A stretch of 64,000 bases of DNA from Chlorobiota bacterium (GCA_013151215.1 JAADIS010000003.1:19477-83476); one strand, 5' to 3'. Numbered from the stretch's first letter, positions 1 to 11,371 are shown. The notes: generated by a model from the letters alone, not told the origin. Translations and numbers: made by a program.

Positions 1-1
1 C

Positions 2-1048
2 ATGTCTGCCGACGATAATCCTAGCGATGACGGGAAACTTGATCAAATCCGCACGGTCCTGGGCAACAACAAGGTCCTGCTTGCCGAGGACAATGAGGTA
101 AATAGTGAGCTGATCAAGGAACTGCTCGAAAAAGTGGGCGTCCTTGTCGATTTGACGGATAATGGCGCAAATGCCGTCCGGAAAACCATGGATAATGATT
201 ACGATTTGATTCTCATGGACTTGCACATGCCTATAATGGATGGTTTTTATGCCTCTGTGCAAATAAGGAAGCATAACTCAAAAATCCCTATCATTGCCAT
301 ATCCGCCGATACTTTACAAACGATAAAAGCAAAATGCGAGGAATCGGGAATCAACGATATCGTCGCGAAACCTATCGACCCGGACTTGCTTTATGAAATA
401 TTGATGAAATGGGCCTCGCGAAAAAAGAAGACAAGCCGCGAGACAACAATATCAAAAACAAATCGGCCTTCAAGCCCCGGCTCATTGCCCATAAGCGGTT
501 TGGACGTGGAAACCGGGATTCGCAGGTTCGGGGGAAACGCTGCCCTTTATTATAAAACACTAAAGAAGTTTATGGTTGGGAACAAAAGCATTTGCGGCGA
601 AATAGAAGGTCTGATACAAAAACGGGACTTTGTGGATGCCCATTTAAAAATACATGGCTTGAAGGGCGAAAGTTCCAATATTGGGGCTGACGAGGTTTAT
701 CTTCAAACAATAGTCGTTGAGAATTTTATTTTAGAGGACAACTTGTTCGAGTCCGCAAAATCCATAAAAACCCTTAGCAGATACCTCGACGACTTGATTT
801 CCGGGCTGCAAGCTTACTTTGAGCATTCGGCCACTGAACAGCCCGGCGGTTCATTATCCCTGGACATCTTAGTGAAGGATTTGATTTTGAACTTGCAAAT
901 GAATGACCCCAAGGCCTTGGACCTGCTTGATGATTTGAACGAAAAGGATCTCCCCGCTCCGCAAATAGGACGCATTAACAAGGCGGTTAATGACGGAAAT
1001 AACGATGAGGCCTGTGCTTTGCTCAAGAGCTTATTGAAGAATATCTAA
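2..1048 (+). CDS. Receiver + Hpt domain protein, probably the C-terminal part of a hybrid histidine kinase cut by the window edge
   Basis: Receiver motifs LLAEDNEVN, LILMDLHMPIMDG, AKPI; Hpt motif IHGLKGESSNIGA; ORF begins at base 2 so the true start may lie upstream. Confidence 0.8.
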   Translation: MSADDNPSDDGKLDQIRTVLGNNKVLLAEDNEVNSELIKELLEKVGVLVDLTDNGANAVRKTMDNDYDLILMDLHMPIMDGFYASVQIRKHNSKIPIIAISADTLQTIKAKCEESGINDIVAKPIDPDLLYEILMKWASRKKKTSRETTISKTNRPSSPGSLPISGLDVETGIRRFGGNAALYYKTLKKFMVGNKSICGEIEGLIQKRDFVDAHLKIHGLKGESSNIGADEVYLQTIVVENFILEDNLFESAKSIKTLSRYLDDLISGLQAYFEHSATEQPGGSLSLDILVKDLILNLQMNDPKALDLLDDLNEKDLPAPQIGRINKAVNDGNNDEACALLKSLLKNI

Positions 1049-1252
1049 GGGGAATTTAAGTTTATTTTAACAAGCGGTAAGGGTAAAACAACATTTGTCT
1101 GTCTTATTATTTAGAAATCGCTTTTTTTTGTCGAAAAAAAAGATTCCTGCCAAACCGAGACTGAATTATAATTGTCGATATTGATTATATAGTCATGTCC
1201 TTCTTGGACTTATAGTTAAGGGTATCGACCGTGCGTTCATAATATATTACTG

Positions 1253-4200
1253 ATGAAAAAAACAAATATACAGATGATGTTGCTGCTTTTGTTATCGGCG
1301 ATTTTCATAAACATTTATGCTAATAACAATTTAAATTTGCTAGGGTCTGATTTGAGCAAACAATCCAAAGAATCAACCTTTTTAATAACTGGTGTTGTGA
1401 GCGGTAATATTACCGATTGCAATACCGGAATTGGGATTTCCAATGTTTTGGTCGAGGCTGACGATGGCACAAATCACTATGAGGTTGAGAGCGACCAGAA
1501 TGGCGATTACACTCTGACCGTGGAAGCATCTACTTATAGCCTTCAATTCAATTTGCTTGGTTATCAGGAAGTTATATATAGCAATATTGTTGTTAGCGGA
1601 GGACAAACAAATATCCGGGATGCCCAATTGTGCGAAAACGCCAACCCTGTGTCCAATGTTTATGCCAATCCTGACCTAAATTGCCCCGGGGTTACTGTTA
1701 GCTGGGATCTTCCGGCAGGGCCTTATGCGATAATTTATGATGATAACTCGGCCGAGGACTATTCCATCTGGAATCAGGCAGGAGGGGAGATTGCAGTTGA
1801 ATTTACACCCGGTTCTTATCCCGCTACAATTACGGGAGGAAAGATTTATGTTGGCGATGGTTCTTATCCCGCTGGTGGCAACTGGTTGGGAACCACAATG
1901 GAAATAGGTGTTTTGGATGATGATGGCCTTTACGGCCTGCCGGGAAGTGTTCTGGAAACCGATACAGTTACCGTCGATAATTATGGATGGGTTTTGTTTC
2001 AGGGTGTTTTTTCGTCGGAAATAAGCGAAGGGAGCTTTTATATTTATTATAAGCAGCTTCACGACTCGCCAAATGCCGCTCCCATCGGAATTGATGGTGA
2101 TTTGCCGATAGTGTATCAATCTTATGTAAAACAGGCTGGCGGCAGTTGGGTGTTTTCGCCTTATCAGGATTTTATGATTAGGGCTGAACTCTATGGCCCA
2201 ACAGGACAATTTTCTAATTTTGCGCCAACCCGCGCATATCTGGAGCCGGCCGAGCCTATTGCGAGGGACGATATTTATTTAGCGACTTCCCACAAAAGAA
2301 TTCAGGCCGGTTTTAGGAAATCGGGCAAAATAATTCCGCTGGGCGATAAAACCCGCTCGCTTTCTAAATATAATTTGTTCCTTGTCTCGGGTTTCGACCC
2401 CGACCAAGGGGAAGGCCCTGAATCAGGAACGCCGACCAGCATTGGGAGCCCCAGCACTATTTCATATTACGATAATTTCCTGAAACCACCAGGCTTCTAT
2501 GCCTATGCCGTTGAGGCAGAATACGATAGCGGTGATAAATCATCCTGGGCCTATTCAAATATTTTTAGTTGCGGATTAGATAATGTTGTTGATCTAAGGA
2601 CAAGTCTTTGCGATAGTAGTCAAGCCGATAATGTTGAATATCATGCAATCGGAACTAATTTTCCTTATCAGGATATCATATTGATGAGCGATGACAGCGG
2701 CCTTGTGGTTTTCGATAGCTTGATAAACGGAAACTATAATATCGAGGTTTTTAAGATCGGATATGAAAAAGTTAGCCTGAACGACCTTCTGATTAGTACC
2801 GATAGTAGTTTGTCGGTCGAGTTATATGAAAACACTTTTGTGCCGCGGAATTTATTTGTGGATTCCTTGACGGCAGTTGCGGAATGGCAACCAGCCTTGG
2901 TAACGGCCCTGGAAACTGAAGACTTCGAGGGTGTGCAATTCCCTCCAGAGGGATGGTACCAAACCATCGACCTTGGGGATTTGTCGTGGTGGACTCGAAC
3001 GAACACGGCCTACAATGTGCCTCCGCAGTTTGAGGACGGAACCTCTTCCTGGTTTGCGGCCGGCGAAAAAAGGGAAAGTCTTCATCCAGGAGATTCATAT
3101 CTTGTTACTCCTTATGTTGATTTAAGGCTAAGCGACAGTTTATATATAACTTTTGATAGATGTTTTGACGGTACTTATGGTGATGTCGCAAGGGTTCTTT
3201 ATTCCAATAATAATGGCCTCGATTGGGTGTTGCTGCAAGAACTGTATCTTGCTCAGGGATGGATAAACCAGTCGATTGATTTGTCATCTATCTCAGGTTT
3301 TGAAAATGGGAACGACAGTGTCGTGTTTGCCTTTTCCAACACTTCTGCCGGAGGATACCCTGCGGTTTTTTGTGTTGATAATGTAAGCGTCCACAACGGC
3401 CCGGCAGCCGTTACAGAGTATGACGTTTATCTGAATGACGGTTTTGCAGGGTCAACTGCGCCCGATACCTTAACTTATTCATTCAGCGGCTTGGAGTATG
3501 GAGTAGAATATACAGCAAAGGTAAGGGCAGTTTATTCATGCGGTATTTCCGACCCGATTAGCTTTACCTGGACATCCTCTTTTCTTTATCCGCCGCGAAA
3601 CCTGGATCATGATTATACTTATAATACCGATGAGGTTTTGTTGAGATGGAATCCTCCTCTGCAGCAGGGCAACTACTACTCAAACTATGTTACGGCAATT
3701 TCCGATACTGCGTTTATACCAAGTGGATTGATAGGTTTTAAGGTTTATAAAAATGATGAATTAATTGATATTCAGGATTATACAGGCCAAACCGAAGATC
3801 AGTTTGTTTATTATCTGGATAATAATGTCGATCCAGGAACTTTTCGGTATTCAACAAGCGCGATTTATGACCTGACACCATACGGGTTTGCAGGGGATAC
3901 TGCCGAATCAATGCTCTCCAACTTTGATACGGTCAAAGTAGTCTGGGGAAATAGCATGCCTTTCTATGAAGGCTGGGAAAAGGCTGATTTCGATTATCAG
4001 GGATGGGGGACAAGCCCGGGCAACTGGAGAATAAGTACGCAGACAGGCGATGATGTGCCTTCTGCCGAATTTTCCTGGGAACCTCAGCTTGACACTTCAT
4101 ATAAAAGGATACTTGTTTCGGCACCGATAAATGCCGATATGATCGGCATAGGTAATATCTTCCTGGATTTCGATATAAAACTCGACGATAGAAATGCCGG

Positions 4201-5617
4201 CAATACCGAGAAGATGATGATTCAGATTAAGCAAGCAGATGACTCAAATTGGCATGGCATAGATACTTTATATAATAACGGATCTTTCGATTTTGCTCGA
4301 AAGCATTACGATATTACTTCGAAATCGCGTGATAAAGTATTCAAGATCAGGTTTGTGGCCAGTGGCGAAAACTCCTTTAACATAATTTCCTGGTATATCG
4401 ATAATATTAATGTTTATCGCACTTGTGAATCGCCATCCGGCTTGTATGCCGATTATTTTTGGGATTCGGACGATGATTATGGTATCTCACTTTGTTGGGA
4501 AGCACCCCAATTGCCAATATATTACCTTCATTGGGACGATGGAGAGGTTTATAATGGCATTGGCCTTGATGCAGAAGGCGAATTCAGTACTGCAGCTCGT
4601 TGGGATGCGGATATGTTGACGGATTATGATGGCCTATATGCAACAAAAATAATGTTCCGCCTTGCAGATCCAGGGTTTCAGAAAGTAATTGTTAAAATCT
4701 GGGAAGGGCCGGATGCATCTAGCTTGCTTGCCGAAAAGTTGGTTGATTCACCAGTTGTGCTCGATCTGAACACTGTGGAACTTGATGTTCCGGTGCCAAT
4801 AGATGTGAGCAAGGAATTATGGGTAGGATATACTATTTATAGCGATTTCACTTCCTTTCCTGCCGCTGTTGATGCCGGGCCTGCCATTTCAGCTTATGGA
4901 GATAAAATCAGCCTCGACGGCATTTCCTGGGACAACCTCTCTGATTTTGGGTTGGATTATAATTGGAATATCGGAGTGCAGCTGGAAGAATTGGATCAGT
5001 CATATCCCCGGAATGCTATCAGCGAAGCTGCTTACGAAATCACCGGCAGCAAGGCGAAATTTGTTCTGGGGCCGATAGTAAAAAGGCCAAAAGCCGTATC
5101 GTCTTATCCTGAAAGGAGTTTCGACGGTTTTAATATTTATTCTAAAACTGGTCAGGATAGCGAATACGAATTTGTGGAATTCGTTCCTTATATCGAAGGG
5201 CAATTGGCCTATTGTTATAAATTCAAGGCCGAGGATGATGTGCAGTCCGGTAAATGCTATTTTTATCAGCTTACATCAGTAAATTCTTCTGCCGAAGACC
5301 AATGTGAATCGGCACCGGCCACTACAGCAGATGGTGAAGATTATGCTTACGCTTGTGTAACCGGAATAAACGAGGCTTATGTCCCGGTAATTAACATGTA
5401 TCCTAACCCTGCGTCAAATACTGTTAATATCAAATCTATGTCAAATATTAACAAGATTGTCATCACTAATTATTTCGGACAGATTATACAAAATATTAAA
5501 CCCGCGCAGAGAACATCATTAATCCTCAACACTACATCGTTCCCCAACGGTGTATATCTCGTTCATATTGATACCGATAATGGAGTGCAAACCAAAAAAC
5601 TAAGTATCGCCAGGTAA
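1253..5617 (+). CDS. Large secreted multidomain protein (carboxypeptidase-regulatory-like, cleaved-adhesin-like and FnIII-like segments) with T9SS C-terminal sorting domain
   Basis: N-terminal signal peptide; VSGNITDCNTGIGISNVLVEA...; repeated 'EDFEGVQFPPEGW', 'YEGWEKADFDYQGW' segments; C-terminus NMYPNPASNTVNIKS...GVYLVHIDTDNGVQTKKLSIAR. Confidence 0.85.
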   Translation: MKKTNIQMMLLLLLSAIFINIYANNNLNLLGSDLSKQSKESTFLITGVVSGNITDCNTGIGISNVLVEADDGTNHYEVESDQNGDYTLTVEASTYSLQFNLLGYQEVIYSNIVVSGGQTNIRDAQLCENANPVSNVYANPDLNCPGVTVSWDLPAGPYAIIYDDNSAEDYSIWNQAGGEIAVEFTPGSYPATITGGKIYVGDGSYPAGGNWLGTTMEIGVLDDDGLYGLPGSVLETDTVTVDNYGWVLFQGVFSSEISEGSFYIYYKQLHDSPNAAPIGIDGDLPIVYQSYVKQAGGSWVFSPYQDFMIRAELYGPTGQFSNFAPTRAYLEPAEPIARDDIYLATSHKRIQAGFRKSGKIIPLGDKTRSLSKYNLFLVSGFDPDQGEGPESGTPTSIGSPSTISYYDNFLKPPGFYAYAVEAEYDSGDKSSWAYSNIFSCGLDNVVDLRTSLCDSSQADNVEYHAIGTNFPYQDIILMSDDSGLVVFDSLINGNYNIEVFKIGYEKVSLNDLLISTDSSLSVELYENTFVPRNLFVDSLTAVAEWQPALVTALETEDFEGVQFPPEGWYQTIDLGDLSWWTRTNTAYNVPPQFEDGTSSWFAAGEKRESLHPGDSYLVTPYVDLRLSDSLYITFDRCFDGTYGDVARVLYSNNNGLDWVLLQELYLAQGWINQSIDLSSISGFENGNDSVVFAFSNTSAGGYPAVFCVDNVSVHNGPAAVTEYDVYLNDGFAGSTAPDTLTYSFSGLEYGVEYTAKVRAVYSCGISDPISFTWTSSFLYPPRNLDHDYTYNTDEVLLRWNPPLQQGNYYSNYVTAISDTAFIPSGLIGFKVYKNDELIDIQDYTGQTEDQFVYYLDNNVDPGTFRYSTSAIYDLTPYGFAGDTAESMLSNFDTVKVVWGNSMPFYEGWEKADFDYQGWGTSPGNWRISTQTGDDVPSAEFSWEPQLDTSYKRILVSAPINADMIGIGNIFLDFDIKLDDRNAGNTEKMMIQIKQADDSNWHGIDTLYNNGSFDFARKHYDITSKSRDKVFKIRFVASGENSFNIISWYIDNINVYRTCESPSGLYADYFWDSDDDYGISLCWEAPQLPIYYLHWDDGEVYNGIGLDAEGEFSTAARWDADMLTDYDGLYATKIMFRLADPGFQKVIVKIWEGPDASSLLAEKLVDSPVVLDLNTVELDVPVPIDVSKELWVGYTIYSDFTSFPAAVDAGPAISAYGDKISLDGISWDNLSDFGLDYNWNIGVQLEELDQSYPRNAISEAAYEITGSKAKFVLGPIVKRPKAVSSYPERSFDGFNIYSKTGQDSEYEFVEFVPYIEGQLAYCYKFKAEDDVQSGKCYFYQLTSVNSSAEDQCESAPATTADGEDYAYACVTGINEAYVPVINMYPNPASNTVNIKSMSNINKIVITNYFGQIIQNIKPAQRTSLILNTTSFPNGVYLVHIDTDNGVQTKKLSIAR

Positions 5618-5640
5618 AATAGTTTGTTATTTGTATCAGT

Positions 5641-5680
5641 AAAAAAGGTTGCCCGTAATTTACCGGCAACCTTTTTTTTA
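5641..5680 (+). terminator. Rho-independent terminator
   Basis: AAAAAAGGTTGCC-cgtaatttacc-GGCAACCTTTTTTT hairpin with T tract, just after the stop at 5617. Confidence 0.85.
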
Positions 5681-5849
5681 AGATTTGTTGTCAATTCAAT
5701 GCCGGCGCATAAAAAAACGGCATTAAAGTTGTTTCATACAACGACCTTATTTTCACAACAGTACAAATCGGATGGTTGTTTAGGTAATTGTGTGTAAATG
5801 AGGTTAATACAAATGAAAATAAAATGCCATTTATAAGAATGATGACATA

Positions 5850-8312
5850 ATGGCGCAAACATCGGATATATTTATGGATACAAAGTTTAATCTGACAGAA
5901 ATACTAGATGCAGACACTGAATTTTTCCCTTTGCTTTCTTCGGAAGACGAAGAGATGATGAACTCGGAGGATGTTCCCGGCGATTTGCCGATATTGCCAC
6001 TTAGAAATACCGTTTTGTTTCCCGGAGTAGTTATACCCATTACCGTAGGGCGCGACAAATCGATAAACCTGATCAGGGATGCATATAAAGGAACTAAAGT
6101 GATAGGTGTTGTTGCCCAAAAAGATGCCGGGATCGAAGATCCAGTCGCCGAGGACTTAAACAAGGTGGGGACGGTCGCGCGCCTAATTAAAACGCTTCAA
6201 ATGCCCGACGGGAACACCACAGCCATCATTCAAGGGAAAAAGAGGTTTGAAATAAGCGAGATAACCCAACAAGATCCATATTTCAAAGCCAAGGTCCAGA
6301 ATTTTGAATCTGACAATGTTGTTCCTGAGACTAAGGAGTTTCAGGCTCTTATATCGTCAGTAAAGGATATGGCGATCCAAATTATCGAAAAGTCGCCCAA
6401 TATTCCCACTGAGGCCGTATTTGCCTTAAACAACATTGAGACCCCTGCGTTCCTGGTCAACTTTGTTTGCTCAAACCTGAATGCCGATAATACCACAAAA
6501 CAAAAGTTGATCGAGATTTCTGATATCGAAGTGCGCGCCAACAAAGTCCTGGCAATCCTTACCAAGGAATTGCAGATGGTGAACCTTAAGACCGATATCC
6601 AGAAAAAGGTAAAGACCGATCTTGATAAGCAGCAGCGCGATTATATGCTGAACCAGCAACTCAAGACCATACAGCAAGAACTGGGCGGCGGCCCGCACGA
6701 TAGCGAAATAAAAGAGCTGGAACAAAAGGCAAAGAAGAAAAAATGGAGCAGGGATGTCGGCGATACTTTTAAGTCGGAACTGCATAAGCTGCAGAGGATG
6801 AACCCCTCGGCGGCAGAATACTCCATACAGCTCAACTATTTGGATGTCTTTGTGGAACTGCCCTGGGATGAGTTTACAAAAGACAACCTGGATTTAAGGC
6901 GCGCCGATAAAATATTGAATGAGGATCATTACGGACTCGACAAAATAAAGGAGCGGATAATTGAGTATCTGGCTGTTCTAAAGCTAAAAAACAATATGAA
7001 GGCCCCGATCCTCTGTTTTGTAGGCCCTCCCGGAGTTGGAAAGACTTCGCTCGGGAAGTCGATAGCCCGTGCCCTCGACAGAAAGTATATCCGCATGTCG
7101 CTTGGCGGCGTTCGCGACGAGGCTGAGCTGCGCGGCCACCGCAAGACTTATATAGGCGCCATGCCCGGCAGGATTATACAAAACCTTAAAAAGGTAAAAG
7201 CCTCCAATCCTGTTTTTATGCTCGACGAAATAGATAAGGTAAGTGGCAATACTTATAGCGGCGATCCGCAGGCTGCTTTATTGGAAATACTTGACCCTGA
7301 GCAAAACAACCACTTTTATGATAATTTCTTGGAGCTGGAGTACGACCTTTCCAGGATAATGTTCATCGCAACGGCGAATACCTTATCGACTGTTCACCCG
7401 GCATTGCGCGACAGGATGGAGATAATCGATTTAAGTGGTTATTTGCTGGAGGAAAAACTGGAGATCGCAAAAAGGCACCTTGTCCCTAAACAACTTGAGG
7501 AACATGGTGTGAAATCATCTCAGCTTAAGTTTAACAAGGCTGTTTTGGAGGCAATAGTCGAAGATCACACCCGTGAGGCAGGAGTGAGGTTGCTTGAAAA
7601 ACAAATCGCCAAAATTATACGGAACAGGGCAAAGTTCATTGCCATGGACGAAGAGTTCGATGCTAAAATAAGCAAGGAGGACCTGAACAAGATTCTTGGG
7701 CCGCCGCGATTCCAGAAAGATAGAAATATCAAAAATGACATAGCAGGAGTAGTAACCGGACTGGCCTGGACAGCCGTGGGCGGCGAAATATTGTTTATCG
7801 AGGTTAGCCTGAGCAAAGGCAAGGGGCTGCTGAAGCTGACCGGTAACCTGGGCGACGTGATGAAAGAATCTGCAAGCCTGGCTTATGAGTATTTAAAAGC
7901 TCATTCCATGCTTTGGGACATAAACCCCGATGCGTTCGACAAATGGAACGTACATATCCATATCCCTGAAGGAGCAACGCCGAAAGACGGCCCGTCGGCG
8001 GGCGTAACCATGTTGACGGCACTGGCATCGGCGTTTACCCAGCGAAAAGTAAGGGCCAGGATGGCAATGACAGGTGAAATTACCCTGCGCGGAAAAGTAA
8101 CACCGGTAGGAGGTGTGAAAGAAAAAATACTTGCGGCTAAACGTGCTAAGATCAAAGATATTCTTCTTTCCAAAGAAAACGAGAAGGATATATTGGAGAT
8201 AGATGAGAGCTTCATTAAAGGTGTTGACTTCCATTATGTTGAAAATATGACCGAAGTCTTGGACTTTGCCCTGCTAAACGAAAAAGTGAGAAACCCGATC
8301 AAGATTTCATAA
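5850..8312 (+). CDS. lon: ATP-dependent endopeptidase La (Lon)
   Basis: LPILPLRNTVLFPGVVIPI N-domain, GPPGVGKTSLGKSIARAL Walker A, PKDGPSAGVTMLTALAS catalytic Ser motif. Confidence 0.97.
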   Translation: MAQTSDIFMDTKFNLTEILDADTEFFPLLSSEDEEMMNSEDVPGDLPILPLRNTVLFPGVVIPITVGRDKSINLIRDAYKGTKVIGVVAQKDAGIEDPVAEDLNKVGTVARLIKTLQMPDGNTTAIIQGKKRFEISEITQQDPYFKAKVQNFESDNVVPETKEFQALISSVKDMAIQIIEKSPNIPTEAVFALNNIETPAFLVNFVCSNLNADNTTKQKLIEISDIEVRANKVLAILTKELQMVNLKTDIQKKVKTDLDKQQRDYMLNQQLKTIQQELGGGPHDSEIKELEQKAKKKKWSRDVGDTFKSELHKLQRMNPSAAEYSIQLNYLDVFVELPWDEFTKDNLDLRRADKILNEDHYGLDKIKERIIEYLAVLKLKNNMKAPILCFVGPPGVGKTSLGKSIARALDRKYIRMSLGGVRDEAELRGHRKTYIGAMPGRIIQNLKKVKASNPVFMLDEIDKVSGNTYSGDPQAALLEILDPEQNNHFYDNFLELEYDLSRIMFIATANTLSTVHPALRDRMEIIDLSGYLLEEKLEIAKRHLVPKQLEEHGVKSSQLKFNKAVLEAIVEDHTREAGVRLLEKQIAKIIRNRAKFIAMDEEFDAKISKEDLNKILGPPRFQKDRNIKNDIAGVVTGLAWTAVGGEILFIEVSLSKGKGLLKLTGNLGDVMKESASLAYEYLKAHSMLWDINPDAFDKWNVHIHIPEGATPKDGPSAGVTMLTALASAFTQRKVRARMAMTGEITLRGKVTPVGGVKEKILAAKRAKIKDILLSKENEKDILEIDESFIKGVDFHYVENMTEVLDFALLNEKVRNPIKIS

Positions 8313-8542
8313 TGTTGCTACTGGGGCTTAAACCTGATTAATTCATAAAAAATGACAATTAACAAATCAAAAAAAAAATACTATTGTTTGGGGCGGCAAA
8401 AAACCATTTATGTTAAGCATTGTTTATACTGAGTTCCCGGATAAGACCGGAAGTGTTTCAGGATTTGTTTGTTGTGAATTTAGTGGTGCGATTTTCGCAT
8501 TTGACACTTGAGCCTACGCCTGGGCATTTCGATCGTAATTAG

Positions 8543-8572
8543 TTGTAGATGTGCAAAAAATTAGTACTTTTG
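8543..8572 (+). promoter_or_regulatory. Bacteroidetes-type promoter for thrS
   Basis: TTG (8543-8545), 19-nt spacer, TACTTTTG (8565-8572, TAnnTTTG consensus), 28 nt before the thrS ATG. Confidence 0.7.
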
Positions 8573-8600
8573 CAGCCAATTTTTTCAGCGAAAACAGAAG

Positions 8601-10544
8601 ATGATAACTATTACATTACCGGATAAATCGAAACGCGAGTATGCCGATGGGGTCAATGCCCTTGAGGTTGCTAAAGACATCAGCGAGGGCCTTGCCCGCA
8701 ATGTATTGGCGGCAAAGGTAAACGGAGAAGTATGGGATGCTAATCGACCCATTGTTCAGGACGCTGATGTTCAGTTGCTTACGTGGAAGGATGATGAAGG
8801 TAAAGCCGCAATGTGGCATTCTTCGGCCCACCTGATGGCGGAGGCAATCGAATTGCTGTTCCCGGGTGTCAAGTTCGGCATCGGCCCCAATATCGAGAAC
8901 GGCTTTTATTACGATGTTGATTTTGGGGAATATGAGGTCTCGGAAAACGAGCTTGTTAAAATCGAGGGGAAAATGCTGGAGCTTGCCCGCGAAAAGCAGG
9001 TTTTTGTGAGAAAGGACATTTCAAAGGCTGACGCCCTAAAGTATTTTACGGATAAGGGAGATGAATATAAGACAGAGTTGATCAACGATCTCAACGATGG
9101 CGAAATCACTCTTTATCAAAGCGGGTATTTCACCGACTTATGCCGCGGCCCCCATATACCTAGCACTGCTTTTATCAAGGCTATAAAACTAACGAGCATA
9201 GCCGGCGCTTATTGGCGGGGCGACGAAAACAGGAAACAGCTTACGCGCATTTATGGAATTACTTTTCCAAAGAAAAAGGAGCTCGACGAGTATTTGTTGA
9301 TGCTTGAAGAAGCCAAGAAGCGTGATCATCGCTTATTGGGCAAAGAACTTGAGCTGTTCACTTTTTCGCGGAAAGTGGGACAGGGATTGCCGCTTTGGTT
9401 GCCGAAAGGCGCCGAGCTTAGGGAGAAGCTCGAACAATTCCTGAAGAAAGTCCAGAAGGAAGCAGGATATAAACCGGTTATCACACCCCATATCGGCAAT
9501 GTCGATCTGTATAAGACCTCGGGCCACTTTCAAAAGTACGGCGCCGAGTCGTTTCAGCCCATCAAAACCCCTGCCGAGGGCGAGGAGTTCTTTTTAAAGC
9601 CGATGAACTGCCCTCATCATTGCGAGATATATAATAGTAAACCTCATTCATACAAAGAATTGCCTATTCGCTATGCCGAGTTCGGTACGGTATATCGTTA
9701 TGAGCAAAGTGGCGAGCTGCACGGGCTTACAAGGGTCAGGGGGTTTACTCAGGACGATGCTCATATCTTCTGTACTCCCGACCAGATCAAGGACGAGTTT
9801 AAGGCTGTCATCGATATCATTGAGATAATTTTCAAGGCCCTAGACTTCAACGACGTAATGGTTCAGATATCGCTCCGCGACCCTGAGAACAAGCAAAAGT
9901 ATATCGGTAGCGACGAAAACTGGGAAAAAGCCGAGGCTGCCATCAAGGAAGTTGCGGAGGAAAGAGGCCTGGACGCCAAGACCGAGTATGGCGAAGCGGC
10001 GTTTTACGGGCCTAAGATGGACTTCATGGTAAAAGATGCCCTCGGCCGCAAGTGGCAGCTTGGCACAATCCAGGTTGATTATAACTTGCCCGAGCGTTTC
10101 GATCTAACTTATATAGGATCCGATAACGAGAAGCATCGCCCTGTAATGATTCACAGGGCGCCCTTTGGCTCCTTGGAGCGTTTTGTCGCTGTTTTGATCG
10201 AGCATTGCGCCGGTAAGTTCCCTTTGTGGTTAGCGCCCGAACAATATATTCTCTTGCCAATAAGCGAAAAATATCAAGCATATTCCGAAAAAGTCTTAAA
10301 TTTGCTGAATAAACAGAATATCAGGGGTATAATTGACGACCGCAGCGAGAAAACCGGAAGGAAGATCCGCGATGCCGAATTGAAGAAGATACCGTTTATG
10401 CTGATAGTGGGCGAAAGAGAGGAATTGGAGGGAAGCGTGTCGGTAAGAAGGCACGGTCAAGGAGATTTAGGAACATTTAGTATTGAGGATTTTGCGGTGA
10501 TGATAAATGAGGAAGTTGATGATTTAACCGCTCAGGATAATTAA
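8601..10544 (+). CDS. thrS: Threonyl-tRNA synthetase
   Basis: TGS domain, [26 protein letters not shown], class II motifs; followed by infC-rpmI-rplT. Confidence 0.97.
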   Translation: MITITLPDKSKREYADGVNALEVAKDISEGLARNVLAAKVNGEVWDANRPIVQDADVQLLTWKDDEGKAAMWHSSAHLMAEAIELLFPGVKFGIGPNIENGFYYDVDFGEYEVSENELVKIEGKMLELAREKQVFVRKDISKADALKYFTDKGDEYKTELINDLNDGEITLYQSGYFTDLCRGPHIPSTAFIKAIKLTSIAGAYWRGDENRKQLTRIYGITFPKKKELDEYLLMLEEAKKRDHRLLGKELELFTFSRKVGQGLPLWLPKGAELREKLEQFLKKVQKEAGYKPVITPHIGNVDLYKTSGHFQKYGAESFQPIKTPAEGEEFFLKPMNCPHHCEIYNSKPHSYKELPIRYAEFGTVYRYEQSGELHGLTRVRGFTQDDAHIFCTPDQIKDEFKAVIDIIEIIFKALDFNDVMVQISLRDPENKQKYIGSDENWEKAEAAIKEVAEERGLDAKTEYGEAAFYGPKMDFMVKDALGRKWQLGTIQVDYNLPERFDLTYIGSDNEKHRPVMIHRAPFGSLERFVAVLIEHCAGKFPLWLAPEQYILLPISEKYQAYSEKVLNLLNKQNIRGIIDDRSEKTGRKIRDAELKKIPFMLIVGEREELEGSVSVRRHGQGDLGTFSIEDFAVMINEEVDDLTAQDN

Positions 10545-10563
10545 ATAAAGTATTAATAAATAT

Positions 10564-10570
10564 AGGAGGA
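10564..10570 (+). promoter_or_regulatory. Strong Shine-Dalgarno sequence for infC
   Basis: AGGAGGA 7 nt before the ATA start at 10578. Confidence 0.7.
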
Positions 10571-10577
10571 CACGACA

Positions 10578-11132
10578 ATAGCACAATTTAGAGGTAAAAG
10601 AAGGCCTAGGAAGCCTTTTAGGAAAGCAGAGGATCCGCACCGGATTAATCATAAGATTACATCTCCTGTGGTAAGGCTCGTAGGCGATAATGTCGAAACG
10701 AACATTTATCAGTTGCGGGATGCTTTGGATATAGCCGACAGACAAGAATTGGACTTGGTTGAGATATCGCCATCTGCCAATCCGCCAGTTTGTAAAATAA
10801 TGGATTATAAGAAGTTTCTTTATCAGCAAAAAAAGAAACAAAAAGAAATTAAGGCTAAAACGGCAAAAGTAGTAATCAAGGAAATAAGGCTTGGGCCCAA
10901 TACCGATGATCACGACTTTAATTTTAAGTTATCCCATGCCAAGAAATTCCTTGAAGAAGGTGCGAAGGTTAAAGTTGACGTGTTTTTTAAAGGAAGATCC
11001 ATCATTTATAAAGACAAAGGGGAATATATCCTTTTGCGGTTTGCCCAGGAACTTGAGGATTTCGGAAAGGTTGAAAGCCTGCCGAAACTTGAGGGAAAGC
11101 GCATGATAATGATAGTAACCCCCAAGAAATAG
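10578..11132 (+). CDS. infC: Translation initiation factor IF-3, proposed AUA start
   Basis: Continuous frame from ATA 10578: (M)[39 protein letters not shown]... then GTG 10668 (supplied ORF start) which lacks conserved N-terminal residues; C-terminal IF3 domain [18 protein letters not shown]. Confidence 0.85.
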   Translation: MAQFRGKRRPRKPFRKAEDPHRINHKITSPVVRLVGDNVETNIYQLRDALDIADRQELDLVEISPSANPPVCKIMDYKKFLYQQKKKQKEIKAKTAKVVIKEIRLGPNTDDHDFNFKLSHAKKFLEEGAKVKVDVFFKGRSIIYKDKGEYILLRFAQELEDFGKVESLPKLEGKRMIMIVTPKK

Positions 11133-11176
11133 GAATTTTTAATAAATATATTTTAATCAATAAATTCATTTGTGCA

Positions 11177-11371
11177 ATGCCAAAAATGAAATCTAAATCC
11201 AGTGCCAAGAAGAGGTTTACCTTTACAGGCACCGGTAAAATTAAAAGGAAGCACGCTTATAAAAGCCACATCCTGACAAAAAAATCGAAAAAGCGTAAGC
11301 GTAATTTAACTTACTCGACCATTATCGATAAGTCGGATGAAAAAAGGATAAGAACCTTGCTTCGTAATTAA
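11177..11371 (+). CDS. rpmI: 50S ribosomal protein L35
   Basis: [33 protein letters not shown]. Confidence 0.97.
   Translation: MPKMKSKSSAKKRFTFTGTGKIKRKHAYKSHILTKKSKKRKRNLTYSTIIDKSDEKRIRTLLRN

Noticed and set aside
1121-1142. CTTTTTTTT-gtcg-AAAAAAAAG hairpin downstream of the first CDS
   Set aside because: A/T-only stem of low stability; may arise from composition alone.
1676-2209. 177-aa minus-strand ORF inside the T9SS protein gene
   Set aside because: Fully antisense to a well-supported coding region; composition looks like a shadow ORF with no recognisable domain.
8313-8542. Possible riboswitch or leader RNA before thrS
   Set aside because: A good promoter (8543-8572) lies only 28 nt before the start codon, so a long leader is not supported.
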